A stretch of DNA of 64,000 bases from Streptomyces coacervatus (GCF_029223485.1 NZ_JARHTP010000033.1:1-64000), one strand, 5' to 3'. Shown: positions 20,595-30,067, counted from the stretch's first letter. Program-made: numbers and translations. Notes: generated from the letters alone by a model not told the origin.

Positions 20595-23500
20595 TCATCT
20601 GCCGGTGATTCGGGGCCGCGTTCCGTTCGCCTTCGGGGCGTGGTCCCCACGTGCGGATTTCTGTTGCGTGGTGCGGGGGTGCGCCTTGGGGACCGTGGAG
20701 GACTTGGCTTTACGGTGCTTCTCGGGAGACGGCACGGTGGCATGCCTATGCGCGTGGGGCTTCCGGGACGCGGGCTTATGAGCGGCGGGCGGTGACGAGG
20801 GCGTACGCGTCGGTGTCGGAGTCGCGGCGGGATCCGTTCCCGCAACCGAGGCGGCCGACTCGCCGATGTCCGACACGTCGCACACGCGCCGGTAGGGCAC
20901 ATCCGGGAGATACGTCCGCCATTCGTTGGCGGTCAGATTGCGGCCGGCGCGTGCGCAGAGGCGAGTGACGACCTGGGCGGTACCGACGGCGTACCGCTGG
21001 AACGGGACGTGGGCGCTGCCGGCGTAGACGGAGTCCCCGTGCGCACCGAACGCAAGCGAACGGATCGCCTCGCCCGGCGTGGGGAGGCTGCCGCCGAGGG
21101 GCTGCCGGGTGGCGGTGTCCCACAGGCGGAGCGCGCCGGAGCCGTAACCCACCGCGAGGGTGCGGCCGTCGGGGCTGAAAGCGAGGGCGGTGACCCGGGC
21201 GCCGAGGGCTCCGGCGGCGGGCGGGATGACGGCCTCCCGGTGGCGTGCGCCGCGGCCGCGCCAGACCGTGACGCTGCCGAAGTCGCCGCCGGTGGCCAGC
21301 TGAACGCCGTCGCGGCTGAGGGCGAGGACGTTCGCGCCACTGTCCGGGCCGAGCGGTACGCCGGTGTCCAGGCCGAAGGGCAGGGCGGCGGCCGGGCCGG
21401 TGAAGCCCGAGGCCAGGGCGGACTTCAGGGTTACGGTCAGGGCGTCGGGCCGGACGGTGCGCGTCCCGCGGGCGGTGTTCCACACCTCGCCGGTGGGTGA
21501 ACCGGTGCGCGAGTCGGTGGGCGCTCCGGTGCGCGAGTCCGTGGGCGCTCCGGTGCGCGAGCCGGTCGAGCTCGCCCGCGTGAGCAGCAGTTCCCGCCCG
21601 CCCGGCGTGAGCGCGATCGAGCGGACGGCGGTCGACCCGCTCGGGTGAACTGCCGCCTGTACACGGCGAGTTGGCACGTTCCATACGACGAACCGGGCGT
21701 CGGGCGCCTCCGAGTCCCCGTTGCCGTAGGCGAAGGTCCGGCTGTCGGGGCTGAAGGCCATGAGGGGCTCGGCGTCCCCGGCTTCGGGCCGTGGTCCGGG
21801 TGCCCCGGGGGCGGGCAGTTCGGCGACCACGCGGCCGGCCCGGGTCTCGCGCAGGCGGAAGCGGTAGCGGGCGCCGTGCCGTTCGGCGGTGGCCAGCAGA
21901 CGGCCGTCCGGGCTGAACGTCTCGTGGTCCAGGGGCCGTTCGAGCCATGGGGAGGTGAGGGGCACCGAGAGGTCGAGGGAGTGGACGGTGCCGCCGGTCA
22001 GACAGCGCAAGGTCGGGGCGTCCGGGTCCCAGGCGAGGGCGGTGACGGGCCCGTCGGCCAGGGCATGGCGGAACACCGGTGCCTGCGGAGCCGATATGCG
22101 CCAGACCGTCGTGCCGTCCGGTCCGGCCGCCGCGAGGAACCGGCCGTCCGGGGTGAACGCCAGGTGGGAGGCGCCCGGTTGGGCGATGCCCGCGAGCCGG
22201 CGGCCCGAGGCCGTGTCCCAGACGCGTATCCCGGTGTCCGAGACCGCCGCGAGCCGTCTTCCGGCCCGGTCGAAGACGAGGGAGGCGGACGAGCAGTCCA
22301 CCGCCGGCGCGTCCTGCCAGGCGCCCGGGAGGGTGCGGTGGCGGACGATGTCCCGCAGCGTGAGCGGCCGGTCCCGCGCACAGACCGCCGCCAACCGGGC
22401 GTCCGCGGTCGGCACTACGGCATCGTCGGCATCGGCGGCACCAGCCGCACCAGCCGCACCAGCCGCACCAGCCGCACCAGCCGCACCAGCCGCGGAGCGT
22501 TCCAGCACCACCGGGTCGTCCGTGAATGCGCGCAACTGCGCTGTCGTATCAGGGCCGTTCACGATGTATGCGTCGACGCCGGGGTTCGAGTCGGCCGACG
22601 CGAGATCGCCGACGGGGTGCTGCGTTCCTGCCGAGTCCTCGGTCACCGGCGGCAGCCGCCACAACCGCTGCCCGGGGTCGGTGGCGGCCAGGGCGAGGGT
22701 CCTTCCGTCGCGGCTGACCGCGGTCACCGGGAGGTCCGGCAGCCGTCCGGATCCGGTACGGCTGTGCGTGGCCACGTCCCAGGACGACCAGCTGCCGCCG
22801 CCCGCGCTGAGCAGGGTGCGCCCGGAGTCGGTGAGGAAGGTGCGGGTGTCGCCGTTCTGGCCGGGGTCGGTGAAGGCGTCCCGTTCGGGTTCGGCGAGGG
22901 CGTCGAAGAGGGCCGCGCGGCTCTCGGGCAGCTGGGCGAGCCGCCAGGCGGCGATGCTGAGCAGTGTCCGGGTGCGGGGGTCGGTCACCCGGTCCCGGTC
23001 GGCGAGGTCGGCAGCCTGGCGGGCGCCTGCCAGGCGGCGCTCGCCCTCGGCGGTCCCGCTCTCGCGCCAGGCGATCTGTCCGGCGACCAGCGCCCCGCAC
23101 ATCACGCAGGTCAGCGCGAGGACGAGTCTTCGTATTCGGCGCTGCATACGGGCGGCCGTCCAGCGCTCCATGCGGTGGGCCACCCGGGAGGCGCACAGGA
23201 AGGCCCGCTCCCGTGCGGTGAGGTCGTCGTCGTGCCGCTCGCGGGTGAACAGCACGTCGGCCAGGGCGAGATGGATACCCCGGTACAGGGTGCCGGGGTC
23301 ACTGGCGTGCTCCTGCCAGTTGCGGGCGGCCTCGGTGAGGTGGCGGTGCATGCGCAGCCGCTCGCGGTTCTCCTCGATCCACTGCTGCAGCCGGGGCCAG
23401 CCCCTGATCAGGGCCTCGTGGGCGAGCTCGACGTTCTCCTCGTCCACGGTGACCAGCCGGGCGCGGGCGAGCCGTTCGAGGACGACGGGCACCTCGGGGT

Positions 23501-24680
23501 CCGGCCACTCGCGCAGATCGGCCCGTCTGACCGGACGGCGGCTGTCGGGGGCGCCGTCGCCGGGGGCGATGAGGGCCAGCAGGAGCCGCCGGGCGGTGTC
23601 GGTCTGGTCGGTGGTCAGTCCGCCGTAGACCTCCTCAGCGGCCGCGGCGATCGCTCCGTGGACGCCGCCCGTCTCCTCGTACGCGGCCAGGGTCAGCACT
23701 CCGCTGCGCCGGCGCCGCCAGGTCTCGCGCAGGGCGTGCGAGAGCATCGGCAGTGCGCCGGGCTGGTCGTGGACCTCCTCGACGATGCGGGCGGTGAGCT
23801 CCCGCTCGACCCTGAGGCCGGCCGCCGTGGCCGGTCTGACGACCGCATCCCGCAGTTCCTCGCGGGTCATCGGCCCGACCGTCAGGCTCGTGTGCCGCAG
23901 CGCCTCGGCGAGGCCGGGGTGTTCCACGCACCGGCCGTGGAAGCCGGCGCCCACGGCGACGACCACGCGCAGCCGGCCGCAGGAGTCCTTGGCGGCGAGC
24001 AACTGCTCGACGAACAGCCAGCGTTCGGCCCGGTCCCGGCAGAGCGTGAAGATCTCCTCGAACTGGTCGACCACGACCACGCGGTGGGGCTCGTCCGGCC
24101 CCGGTGCAAGCAGCTGGCCGTGGGTGGCGACGGGGCGCGCGCCGGGCGTGATCAGCCGGAGCTCCGCCTCGCAGCCCGCCTCCTCCACGACCTTCTCCAG
24201 GCGGGGCATCACGCCGGCCCTCAGCAGGGAAGACTTGCCGCTGCCGGAGGCCCCGATGAGCACCGCGAACAGGTGCTCCTTCATCAACTGCACTGTTTTC
24301 CCGGCCAGTTCGTCCCGGCCGAAGAACAGCTCCTGGTCGCCCGGTTCGAACCGGGCCAGCCCCTGGTACGGCGACTCCCCCGCCTGGGCACCGCAGGCCA
24401 CGACCTCGTCGGCCGCCGCCGCCAGCCGCTTCTCCCACTCGTCCGGATCCGCCCCGCAGGCCTGCGCGTACGCCCGCACGACCGCCACCGACGGCAGCCG
24501 CTCGCCCGAGGCCGCGCGGGACAGTGCGGCCACCGAGACCCGGGCCTGCTCGGACATCGTCCGGTACGACGGGGAGCCGGCTTGCGCACGCAGTGACCGC
24601 AGCTCATGGGCGAAGCGCTGTACGGGCCCCGCGTCGGGATCGAGCGGCCGCTCGGGGCGTCCCCGCTGCCGGCTGCTCAT
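20595..24680 (-). CDS. HTH-STAND NTPase with WD40 beta-propeller
   Basis: A 1361-aa protein. An XRE-like HTH covers about residues 20-85. A conserved linker (SPYQGLARFEPGDQELFFGRD) leads into an nSTAND1-type NTPase with Walker A GASGSGKS at 143-150 and Walker B VVVVDQFEE at 201-209. A transmembrane helix lies near 517-537. The C-terminal half holds WD40-like blades (FSPDGRTLAVGYGSGALRLW and similar), interrupted by two tandem repeats. STAND proteins assemble on ligand binding and are used in signalling and phage sensing; here the ligand and output are unknown. The start at ATG 24680 follows GGGAG; a TTG/GTG frame upstream is unsupported. Ends in a Lys/Pro-rich tail. Confidence 0.85.
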   Translation of the reverse strand: MSSRQRGRPERPLDPDAGPVQRFAHELRSLRAQAGSPSYRTMSEQARVSVAALSRAASGERLPSVAVVRAYAQACGADPDEWEKRLAAAADEVVACGAQAGESPYQGLARFEPGDQELFFGRDELAGKTVQLMKEHLFAVLIGASGSGKSSLLRAGVMPRLEKVVEEAGCEAELRLITPGARPVATHGQLLAPGPDEPHRVVVVDQFEEIFTLCRDRAERWLFVEQLLAAKDSCGRLRVVVAVGAGFHGRCVEHPGLAEALRHTSLTVGPMTREELRDAVVRPATAAGLRVERELTARIVEEVHDQPGALPMLSHALRETWRRRRSGVLTLAAYEETGGVHGAIAAAAEEVYGGLTTDQTDTARRLLLALIAPGDGAPDSRRPVRRADLREWPDPEVPVVLERLARARLVTVDEENVELAHEALIRGWPRLQQWIEENRERLRMHRHLTEAARNWQEHASDPGTLYRGIHLALADVLFTRERHDDDLTARERAFLCASRVAHRMERWTAARMQRRIRRLVLALTCVMCGALVAGQIAWRESGTAEGERRLAGARQAADLADRDRVTDPRTRTLLSIAAWRLAQLPESRAALFDALAEPERDAFTDPGQNGDTRTFLTDSGRTLLSAGGGSWSSWDVATHSRTGSGRLPDLPVTAVSRDGRTLALAATDPGQRLWRLPPVTEDSAGTQHPVGDLASADSNPGVDAYIVNGPDTTAQLRAFTDDPVVLERSAAGAAGAAGAAGAAGAAGAADADDAVVPTADARLAAVCARDRPLTLRDIVRHRTLPGAWQDAPAVDCSSASLVFDRAGRRLAAVSDTGIRVWDTASGRRLAGIAQPGASHLAFTPDGRFLAAAGPDGTTVWRISAPQAPVFRHALADGPVTALAWDPDAPTLRCLTGGTVHSLDLSVPLTSPWLERPLDHETFSPDGRLLATAERHGARYRFRLRETRAGRVVAELPAPGAPGPRPEAGDAEPLMAFSPDSRTFAYGNGDSEAPDARFVVWNVPTRRVQAAVHPSGSTAVRSIALTPGGRELLLTRASSTGSRTGAPTDSRTGAPTDSRTGSPTGEVWNTARGTRTVRPDALTVTLKSALASGFTGPAAALPFGLDTGVPLGPDSGANVLALSRDGVQLATGGDFGSVTVWRGRGARHREAVIPPAAGALGARVTALAFSPDGRTLAVGYGSGALRLWDTATRQPLGGSLPTPGEAIRSLAFGAHGDSVYAGSAHVPFQRYAVGTAQVVTRLCARAGRNLTANEWRTYLPDVPYRRVCDVSDIGESAASVAGTDPAATPTPTRTPSSPPAAHKPASRKPHAHRHATVPSPEKHRKAKSSTVPKAHPRTTQQKSARGDHAPKANGTRPRITGR
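21504..21575. repeat. In-frame 24-bp tandem repeat in the WD40 gene
   Basis: Two near-identical units (21504-21527, 21528-21551) begin GGTGCGCGAGT, and a third diverging unit follows. They encode SRTGAPTD repeats in a propeller loop. Confidence 0.75.
22435..22488. repeat. In-frame 9-bp minisatellite in the WD40 gene
   Basis: Six units of GCCGCACCA (the first one base different) encode an Ala-Ala-Gly tract on the minus strand, between the membrane segment and the main propeller blades. Copy number is likely variable. Confidence 0.85.
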
Positions 24681-24845
24681 GGATGCTCCCGCAAATGGCT
24701 TTTCACGTTCACAGGCAATCGCTTTCACAACGGGCCGGGGACGGCTGCACGCTGGGCGGCGAGTATGTCATGACAGCTTGAGGGTTCAAAGGAACGAAAT
24801 GTGAAGCAGATGCAAACCAGCCATGCCGCGGACGTGTAGAACAAA

Positions 24846-24891
24846 CCCCCTGAAGGGGTGCGGGGCTGCATCGATATGCGGCTACCGCCGG
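24846..24891. repeat. Dispersed Streptomyces intergenic repeat, copy 1
   Basis: CCCCTGAAGGGGTGCGGGGCTG, continuing through GCATCGATATGCGGCTACCG, matches an intergenic repeat type I recognise as abundant in Streptomyces. It abuts the 3' end of the GH32 gene. The CCCC-TGAA-GGGG hairpin could terminate that transcript. Confidence 0.6.
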
Positions 24892-26238
24892 CTACCGCTG
24901 CAAGGGGCCGGGCCACACCGCCGACGCGTCGTCGCGGCCTGGGTCGGGCAGACGGACGGGGCGGACCGGGATCGTGCGGGTGCGGTCATCGGAAAGCGCT
25001 GTCCACGGGGCAGTGCGGCCCGAGTAGCAAAGGGTGGTCAGCGCAAAGACGCCGTCGGCGTAGACCTCGACGTACTCGCCGACGGTGAGGATCCGCAGGG
25101 CGGCGGCCGGTTCGGTCAGGACGGTCTCGTCGGTGCGCTCGCCGCCGGGTCCGGTGATCCAGAGGTTCTTGCCGTCGCAGCCGACGGCAAGAACCGGGCG
25201 GTCGTCGTCCAGACCGGTCCGCAGGGTGATCTCGATCCGTCCGGAGACGGGCACATCCCCGACCGCGTGCAGCGCGGGCTCCTCCGTCTCCTCGCCCAGC
25301 CACTCGTCCAGGCCGGGCCACCACTCCAGGCGTGGCGCCGAATCCTCCGGTACGACAAGGGACTTGGGCTGCGCGAGCATGCCCCGGCAGCGTTCGCCGG
25401 AGTCGGTGAGCCCGACCCGGCGGGGCGTGGTGTGCAGGACGACACGGGAGCCGTCCGGGGCGGTGATGACGCGGGGTGCGTAGGAGCCGGTCGGGCCCAG
25501 CGGGCCGCGGCGGGTCCAGGGGCCGCGCAGCCGTGGTGCGGTCCACGCCTCGAAGCCGCGCGTCGAACCGATCGAGCCGAGCAGCAACCAGCTGCCGTCG
25601 TCGAGGCGTTCCAGGACCGGGCACTCCAACTCGTTGACGTCACCGGGTGAGATGAGCGGCGGCTGGACCGTCCAGTGCTCCAGGTCGTCCGAGGTCGCCC
25701 ACGCGACACAGCCGCTGACCTCGACCGGCAGTGACGCGTCGGCGGCGCAGACGACCATGACCCAGCCGTCGGACTCGTCGTCGCGCACGACGAACGGGTC
25801 GCGCCAGCCCATGCGTTCACCGGTGCGGTACCAGCGGGCGTCCGCCTCCACGACCGGTCCGGTGCCGTGGCGTCGCCAGCCGGTGCCGTCGGTGCGGTCG
25901 GAGTACGCCAGCCCGACCGACTGCAGCGGCCAGCCGTCTGCCGTGAGGCCGCTCACGCCCGTGTAGAACATCGCCATGCCGTCGCCGTACGCGATGGGAT
26001 GCATGGTCCACACGGCCTGCTGGTCGAAGCGGCCGGGCAGTCCGTTGCCGAAGGCCGTCCCCTCGGGCCGCCAGGCGACCAGGTCGGCGGAGGTGGCCCT
26101 GCCGTAGGAGGTCTCCATCCGCAGATGGTCGAACTCGGCCGTCCACGGACCCTGCAGATGCAGCACGACGTAGCTGCCGTCGTCGTCGCGGAGCACGGCG
26201 AAGTCGTTCACGCAGAGGCCGGGCGGGGCGTATCGCAT
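24892..26238 (-). CDS. Glycoside hydrolase family 32 (beta-fructosidase type)
   Basis: A 448-aa protein with the three GH32 catalytic signatures: nucleophile region CVNDFAVL (Asp near residue 12), transition-state WRDPFVV (about 145) and acid/base NELECPVL (about 203). A C-terminal beta-sandwich follows (GRIEITLRTG, YVEVYADGVFALTTLCYS), also normal for GH32. There is no signal peptide, so it should act inside the cell on imported fructosides such as sucrose or short fructans. ATG at 26238 behind AGGAA. It diverges from lacI and the ABC genes with a shared operator region. The usual N-D-P-N-G is reduced to N-D-F, so the exact substrate is uncertain. Confidence 0.88.
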   Translation of the reverse strand: MRYAPPGLCVNDFAVLRDDDGSYVVLHLQGPWTAEFDHLRMETSYGRATSADLVAWRPEGTAFGNGLPGRFDQQAVWTMHPIAYGDGMAMFYTGVSGLTADGWPLQSVGLAYSDRTDGTGWRRHGTGPVVEADARWYRTGERMGWRDPFVVRDDESDGWVMVVCAADASLPVEVSGCVAWATSDDLEHWTVQPPLISPGDVNELECPVLERLDDGSWLLLGSIGSTRGFEAWTAPRLRGPWTRRGPLGPTGSYAPRVITAPDGSRVVLHTTPRRVGLTDSGERCRGMLAQPKSLVVPEDSAPRLEWWPGLDEWLGEETEEPALHAVGDVPVSGRIEITLRTGLDDDRPVLAVGCDGKNLWITGPGGERTDETVLTEPAAALRILTVGEYVEVYADGVFALTTLCYSGRTAPWTALSDDRTRTIPVRPVRLPDPGRDDASAVWPGPLQR

Positions 26239-26288
26239 GCACAGTTCCTGTCGACTAAGCGGTCCCGGTGAAGCTCTGGTGCAGTACC

Positions 26289-26343
26289 GCGCCCCCGTAA
26301 GGGGCGCGGGGAACTGCGCGACCAGCCCCCACCGGCCCGCGGG
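26289..26343. repeat. Dispersed Streptomyces intergenic repeat, copy 2
   Basis: GCGCCCC-CGTAA-GGGGCGC hairpin followed by GGGGAACTGCGCGACCAGCC, a repeat I recognise as very common between Streptomyces genes. With the copy at 24846 it flanks the GH32 gene on both sides. Confidence 0.65.
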
Positions 26344-26385
26344 TTAATCGCCGCCCTTCCTGCGGAGCACTCAGCAACGCTCAAA

Positions 26386-26393
26386 CGCATGCG
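26386..26393. promoter_or_regulatory. Possible second LacI-family half-symmetric site
   Basis: CGCATGCG forms an 8-bp palindrome inside CAAACGCATGCGCTG and resembles the clearer operator 60 bp downstream. Weak call. Confidence 0.3.
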
Positions 26394-26447
26394 CTGACCA
26401 GTTCTCCAGAAGGTCCCGCTTGAGAATCGGCCCAAGTAAATATGAAC

Positions 26448-26459
26448 GCAAACGCTTGC
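26448..26459. promoter_or_regulatory. LacI-family operator
   Basis: GCAAACGCTTGC is palindromic at 10 of 12 positions around a central CG, the classic LacI-family half-site arrangement. It lies 75 bp before the lacI-type start and 209 bp before the divergent GH32 start, so one repressor could control both. Confidence 0.7.
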
Positions 26460-26534
26460 GCAACAGCATGGGCGGGTTTACGGTCTCGTCACCCCCAGAT
26501 CACACCGACGTGAAACCGACGGGAGAAAAGCGCT

Positions 26535-27554
26535 GTGACCGTCAGCATCACCGATGTCGCCCGCGCCGCCGGAGTCTCGGCGTCCACCGTGTCCCGCGCA
26601 CTGCGCGGCCGGCCGGGCGTCTCCGACGAGGTGCGCGCCCAGATCACGGCCGTCGCCGAGCAGCTCGGCTATACGGCGTCCCAGTCGGCGTCCAGCCTGG
26701 CCAGCGGGCGCACCTTCACCATCGGGGTCGTGGTCCCGTATGTGGGCCGCTGGTTCTTCGGCACCGTGCTGGACGCCGCCGAGCAGGTGTTCAGCGCGGC
26801 CGGGTACGACGTCCTGCTGTACAACCTGGGCTCGCCGGAGACCCGTAAGCGTTTCTTCGCCAGGATGCCGGTCCGCAAGCGGGTGGACGCGGTGCTGTCA
26901 CTGCTCATCCCCGACGAGGCGGAGTCCGCGGCGCTGCGTTCGCTGGGGGTGCCGCTGGCCAGCACGGTCGGCGACGCCCGGCCCGGCTTCAGCGTGGTCG
27001 GCATCGACGACCGGGCCGGTGCCGAGAGCGCCGTACGGCATCTGGTGAACCTCGGCCACCGCCGGATCGGCATGATCAGCGGGGCGAGCGGGCCGCTGCA
27101 CTGGACGACGCCCGTCGAGCGCCGTCGCGGCTATCTGGGCGTACTCGCGGAGGCCGGGATCGCGCACGACCCGGCCCTGGAGGCGGACGGTGACTACACC
27201 GTCGAGGGCGGCGAGCGGGCGATGACCGAGCTGCTGGCGGCCTCCCGGCCGCCGACGGCCGTGTTCGCGCAGTCCGACGAGATGGCGATGGGTGCGCTGC
27301 GCGCCCTGCGGCGGCACCGGCTGAAGGTGCCGGACGACGTGTCCGTCATCGGCTTCGACGATCACGAACTCGCCGATGTGATCGGGCTGACCACCGTCGC
27401 CCAGCCGGTCGCCGGGCAGGGCGCCGAGGCCGCCCGGCTGCTGCTGCACCAGCTCGACGAGCCGGACGCCGAGCGGCCCGGACACGTCCGGATGCCCATC
27501 CGTCTCGTCCTGCGCGAGACCACCGCACCGCCGCGCCCGCGCGGACCCCAGTGA
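26535..27554 (+). CDS. LacI-family transcriptional repressor
   Basis: A 339-aa LacI-family protein. The HTH lies at residues 4-27 (ITDVARAAGVSASTVSRALR) with the hinge helix near 48-58 (SASSLASGRT). A periplasmic-binding-like effector domain runs from about 60 to the end (TIGVVVPYVGRWFFGTVLDA, VIGFDDHELADVIGLTTVAQ). GTG start at 26535 after GGGAG. It probably represses itself, the downstream ABC genes and the divergent GH32 gene until a sugar binds. The effector is unknown; a fructoside is the simplest inference from its neighbours. Confidence 0.92.
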   Translation: MTVSITDVARAAGVSASTVSRALRGRPGVSDEVRAQITAVAEQLGYTASQSASSLASGRTFTIGVVVPYVGRWFFGTVLDAAEQVFSAAGYDVLLYNLGSPETRKRFFARMPVRKRVDAVLSLLIPDEAESAALRSLGVPLASTVGDARPGFSVVGIDDRAGAESAVRHLVNLGHRRIGMISGASGPLHWTTPVERRRGYLGVLAEAGIAHDPALEADGDYTVEGGERAMTELLAASRPPTAVFAQSDEMAMGALRALRRHRLKVPDDVSVIGFDDHELADVIGLTTVAQPVAGQGAEAARLLLHQLDEPDAERPGHVRMPIRLVLRETTAPPRPRGPQ

Positions 27555-27630
27555 CCCTCCCCCATGCCGGAAAGCACGCCGGAAAGCACCAGCGCACCAC
27601 GAACCCTCGCACCGCACGGAGGCAGGAACC

Positions 27631-28986
27631 ATGAGCTCGACCAACAGCCCGACCAGCAGAAGGCACCGCCGCACGGCCTGTACGGCGCTGGCGCTCGTGC
27701 TGCCCCTCGCGGCCCTGGCCGCGTGCGGCGGCGGCAGCGGCGGTGACACCTCCGCCGCGGCGGGCAGCGGCAAGGGCACGATCAAGGTCTGGGCCCACCA
27801 GGGTCAGACGAGCGAGGACGCCGCGCTGCAGAGCGCGGTGAAGTCCTTCAACTCCTCCCAGGACAAGATCAAGGTCGAGCTGAAGCTGATACCCGGCAAC
27901 GACTACACCAAGACCATCACCGCCACCGACGCCTCCCAGCTGCCGGACGTGATGGAGTTCGACGGCCCGACCATGGCGAGCTTCGTCTACAACAAGAAGC
28001 TCGCCGCGATCGACGACTACGTCTCGTCGAAGACGCTGGCCAACGCCACCGCCGCGAGCAAGGCGCAGGGCGAGATCAGCGGCAAGCACTACGGCCTGGG
28101 CATGTACGACTCGGGCCTCGGCATCTACGGCAACAAGAAGCTGCTGGACGCGGCCGGTGTGAAGTACCCGAAGGGCCTGTCCGACGACTGGACGGCGGAC
28201 GAGTTCAGCGCCGCGCTGAAGGCGCTCAAGGCAAAGGACTCCGACGGCAAGACCCTCGACCTCCAGGAGAACAACGGCCTCGCCACCGAGTGGGGCACCT
28301 ACGGCTTCTCCCCGGTCGTCTGGTCGGCCGGCGGCGCCCTGCTGAAGGACGGCAAGGCCGAGGGCGCCCTCGACTCCCCGGCCGTGGTGAAGGCGATGAA
28401 GACCGTCCAGTCCTGGAAGACGTATGTCGACGCCAACACCGACGGCAACGCCTTCGCCAAGGGCCGCGTCGCGCTGAGCTGGGTCGGCCACTGGATGTAC
28501 CCCGCCTACAGCAAGGCCCTCGGCAAGGACCTTGTCGTGCTGCCGCTGCCCGACTTCGGCAACGGGCCCAAGACCGGCCAGGGCTCCTGGGCCTGGGGGA
28601 TCGGCGCGGGTTCGAAGAACGGCAAGGCCGCCGGCGCGTTCCTCGACTACCTCCTGAACGACACCAACGTCACCGCGATGACGACGGCGAACGGCGCCCC
28701 GCCCGCCACGAAGTCCGCGCTCGCCGCCAGCCCCCTGTACAAGCAGGGCGGCCCGCTCCAGCTCTACGCCGACCAGCTCGCCAAGCCGTGCGGCGACAGC
28801 ACCATCACCAAGTCCTGCGTCGCCGTGACCCGCCCGGTCACCGCCGGATACCCCACGGTCACCGCCAAGTTCGGCGAGGCCCTGAACTCGATCTACGGCG
28901 GCACCGACCCGAAGAGCGCCCTGGCGAAGGCCGCCCGCGCCATCGACCAGGACTTCTCCGACAACGCCGGTTACAAGATCCAGTAA
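27631..28986 (+). CDS. Sugar ABC transporter substrate-binding lipoprotein
   Basis: A 451-aa family 1 (MalE/UgpB-type) binding protein. A twin-Arg-containing signal with lipobox ALAAC anchors it to the outer face of the membrane at about Cys-31. The mature protein opens with GTIKVWAHQGQTSEDAALQS and has the family's central QLPDVMEFDGP and later ALSWVGHWMYP. ATG at 27631 behind GGAGG. Lies 76 bp after lacI and 80 bp before the first permease. No ATPase is encoded, so a shared MsiK-type ATPase is the expected energiser in Streptomyces. Confidence 0.9.
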   Translation: MSSTNSPTSRRHRRTACTALALVLPLAALAACGGGSGGDTSAAAGSGKGTIKVWAHQGQTSEDAALQSAVKSFNSSQDKIKVELKLIPGNDYTKTITATDASQLPDVMEFDGPTMASFVYNKKLAAIDDYVSSKTLANATAASKAQGEISGKHYGLGMYDSGLGIYGNKKLLDAAGVKYPKGLSDDWTADEFSAALKALKAKDSDGKTLDLQENNGLATEWGTYGFSPVVWSAGGALLKDGKAEGALDSPAVVKAMKTVQSWKTYVDANTDGNAFAKGRVALSWVGHWMYPAYSKALGKDLVVLPLPDFGNGPKTGQGSWAWGIGAGSKNGKAAGAFLDYLLNDTNVTAMTTANGAPPATKSALAASPLYKQGGPLQLYADQLAKPCGDSTITKSCVAVTRPVTAGYPTVTAKFGEALNSIYGGTDPKSALAKAARAIDQDFSDNAGYKIQ

Positions 28987-29066
28987 CCCGGTAATCCAGT
29001 AGGACGCTTCGGCCGGGGGCGGGTGCATGCACGCCGGCGCCCGCCCCGGCCGGGAACAGGACCCCC

Positions 29067-30059
29067 GTGAAGACCGTGGAACCCGCGCACGCAGCGCCCT
29101 CCCGCACACAGGACGGCCCGCCGCCCGTGACCTCTGTGAAGCCGGCGCGTCCAGGGCCCAGGAACCGCGACTGGCTGCACGGACTGCTCATGTCCACGCC
29201 CGCCGTCGCCGGGCTCGTCGCCTTCGTCGGCATCCCGTTCGGCTACGCCGTCGTCCTCTCCTTCTACAACGTGCGCCTCGGCTCCCCGCTGGCGCCCACG
29301 TTCTTCGGCATCGAGCAGTACCGTCGGCTGTTCACCGACCCGGACCTGTCGGGCCCCTTCCTGCGGGCGCTGCTGAACAACCTGACCTTCGCCGTGGTCG
29401 TCGTACCGCTCCAGACGGGCCTGGCACTGGCGCTCGCGATCCTGCTCAACCGCAAGCTCAAGGCGATCGGCGTGTTCCGGTCCCTCTTCTTCATGCCGGT
29501 CGTCTTCCCGATGACGCTGGTCGCCGTCATCTGGCGCCTCATCCTCGCCCGCAGCGACCAGGGCCTGCTCAACTCCGCGCTGCACGCGGTGAGTTTCGGC
29601 AACTGGGGCGCCTTCGACTGGCTCGGCGACGGCGCCACCGCGATGGCCTCGGTCATCGTGCTGTCGGTGTGGCAGGGCGTCGGCTTCCAGATGGTGATCC
29701 TGCTGGCCGGCCTGCAGCAGATACCCGGCGAGCTCTACGAGGCCGCCGAGCTCGACCGCGCGAGTCGCGGGCAGCAGTTCCGCCACGTCACCCTGCCCGG
29801 CATCCGCGGCACGCTCGTCTTCGTCGCCATGCTGACGTCGGTGCTGTCCTTCCGCGTCTTCGACCAGGTGTACGTCCTCATCCACGGCGGCGGTCTCGAC
29901 GAGGACGCCGCCCGCACGGTGATGTACCAGGCCGTCACCACCGCCTTCGACCAGAACAACATCGGCCAGGCGTCCGCGATCACCGTCGTCTTCTTCCTGA
30001 TCGTCGTCGCCCTGACCCTCATCCAGCGCCGCGTCGTCCGGCCCGGCAACGAGGACTGA
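29067..30059 (+). CDS. ABC sugar permease (MalF type)
   Basis: A 330-aa inner-membrane permease with about six membrane helices (LLMSTPAVAGLVAFVGIPFG at about 35-55, then LNNLTFAVVVVPLQTGLALAL). The EAA loop EAAELDRASRGQQFRHVTLP near 220 contacts the ATPase. It pairs with the next gene to form the channel. The start is a GTG at 29067 with only a weak purine stretch upstream. A long hydrophilic N-terminus of about 35 residues is normal for MalF-type partners. Confidence 0.9.
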   Translation: MKTVEPAHAAPSRTQDGPPPVTSVKPARPGPRNRDWLHGLLMSTPAVAGLVAFVGIPFGYAVVLSFYNVRLGSPLAPTFFGIEQYRRLFTDPDLSGPFLRALLNNLTFAVVVVPLQTGLALALAILLNRKLKAIGVFRSLFFMPVVFPMTLVAVIWRLILARSDQGLLNSALHAVSFGNWGAFDWLGDGATAMASVIVLSVWQGVGFQMVILLAGLQQIPGELYEAAELDRASRGQQFRHVTLPGIRGTLVFVAMLTSVLSFRVFDQVYVLIHGGGLDEDAARTVMYQAVTTAFDQNNIGQASAITVVFFLIVVALTLIQRRVVRPGNED

Positions 30060-30067
30060 CACCGACC

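Noticed and set aside
22435..22488. Short regular repeats that might suggest a CRISPR array
   Set aside because: Units are contiguous 9-mers without spacers and in frame inside a coding gene. No cas genes are present anywhere in the window.
21645..24596. 983-codon open frame on the plus strand
   Set aside because: It is the antisense of the STAND-WD40 gene. Its translation is low-complexity with no domain, as expected from GC-rich third positions.
27346..29109. 587-codon open frame on the minus strand
   Set aside because: Antisense to the LacI and binding-protein genes; repetitive Val/Gly/Arg composition and no recognisable domain.
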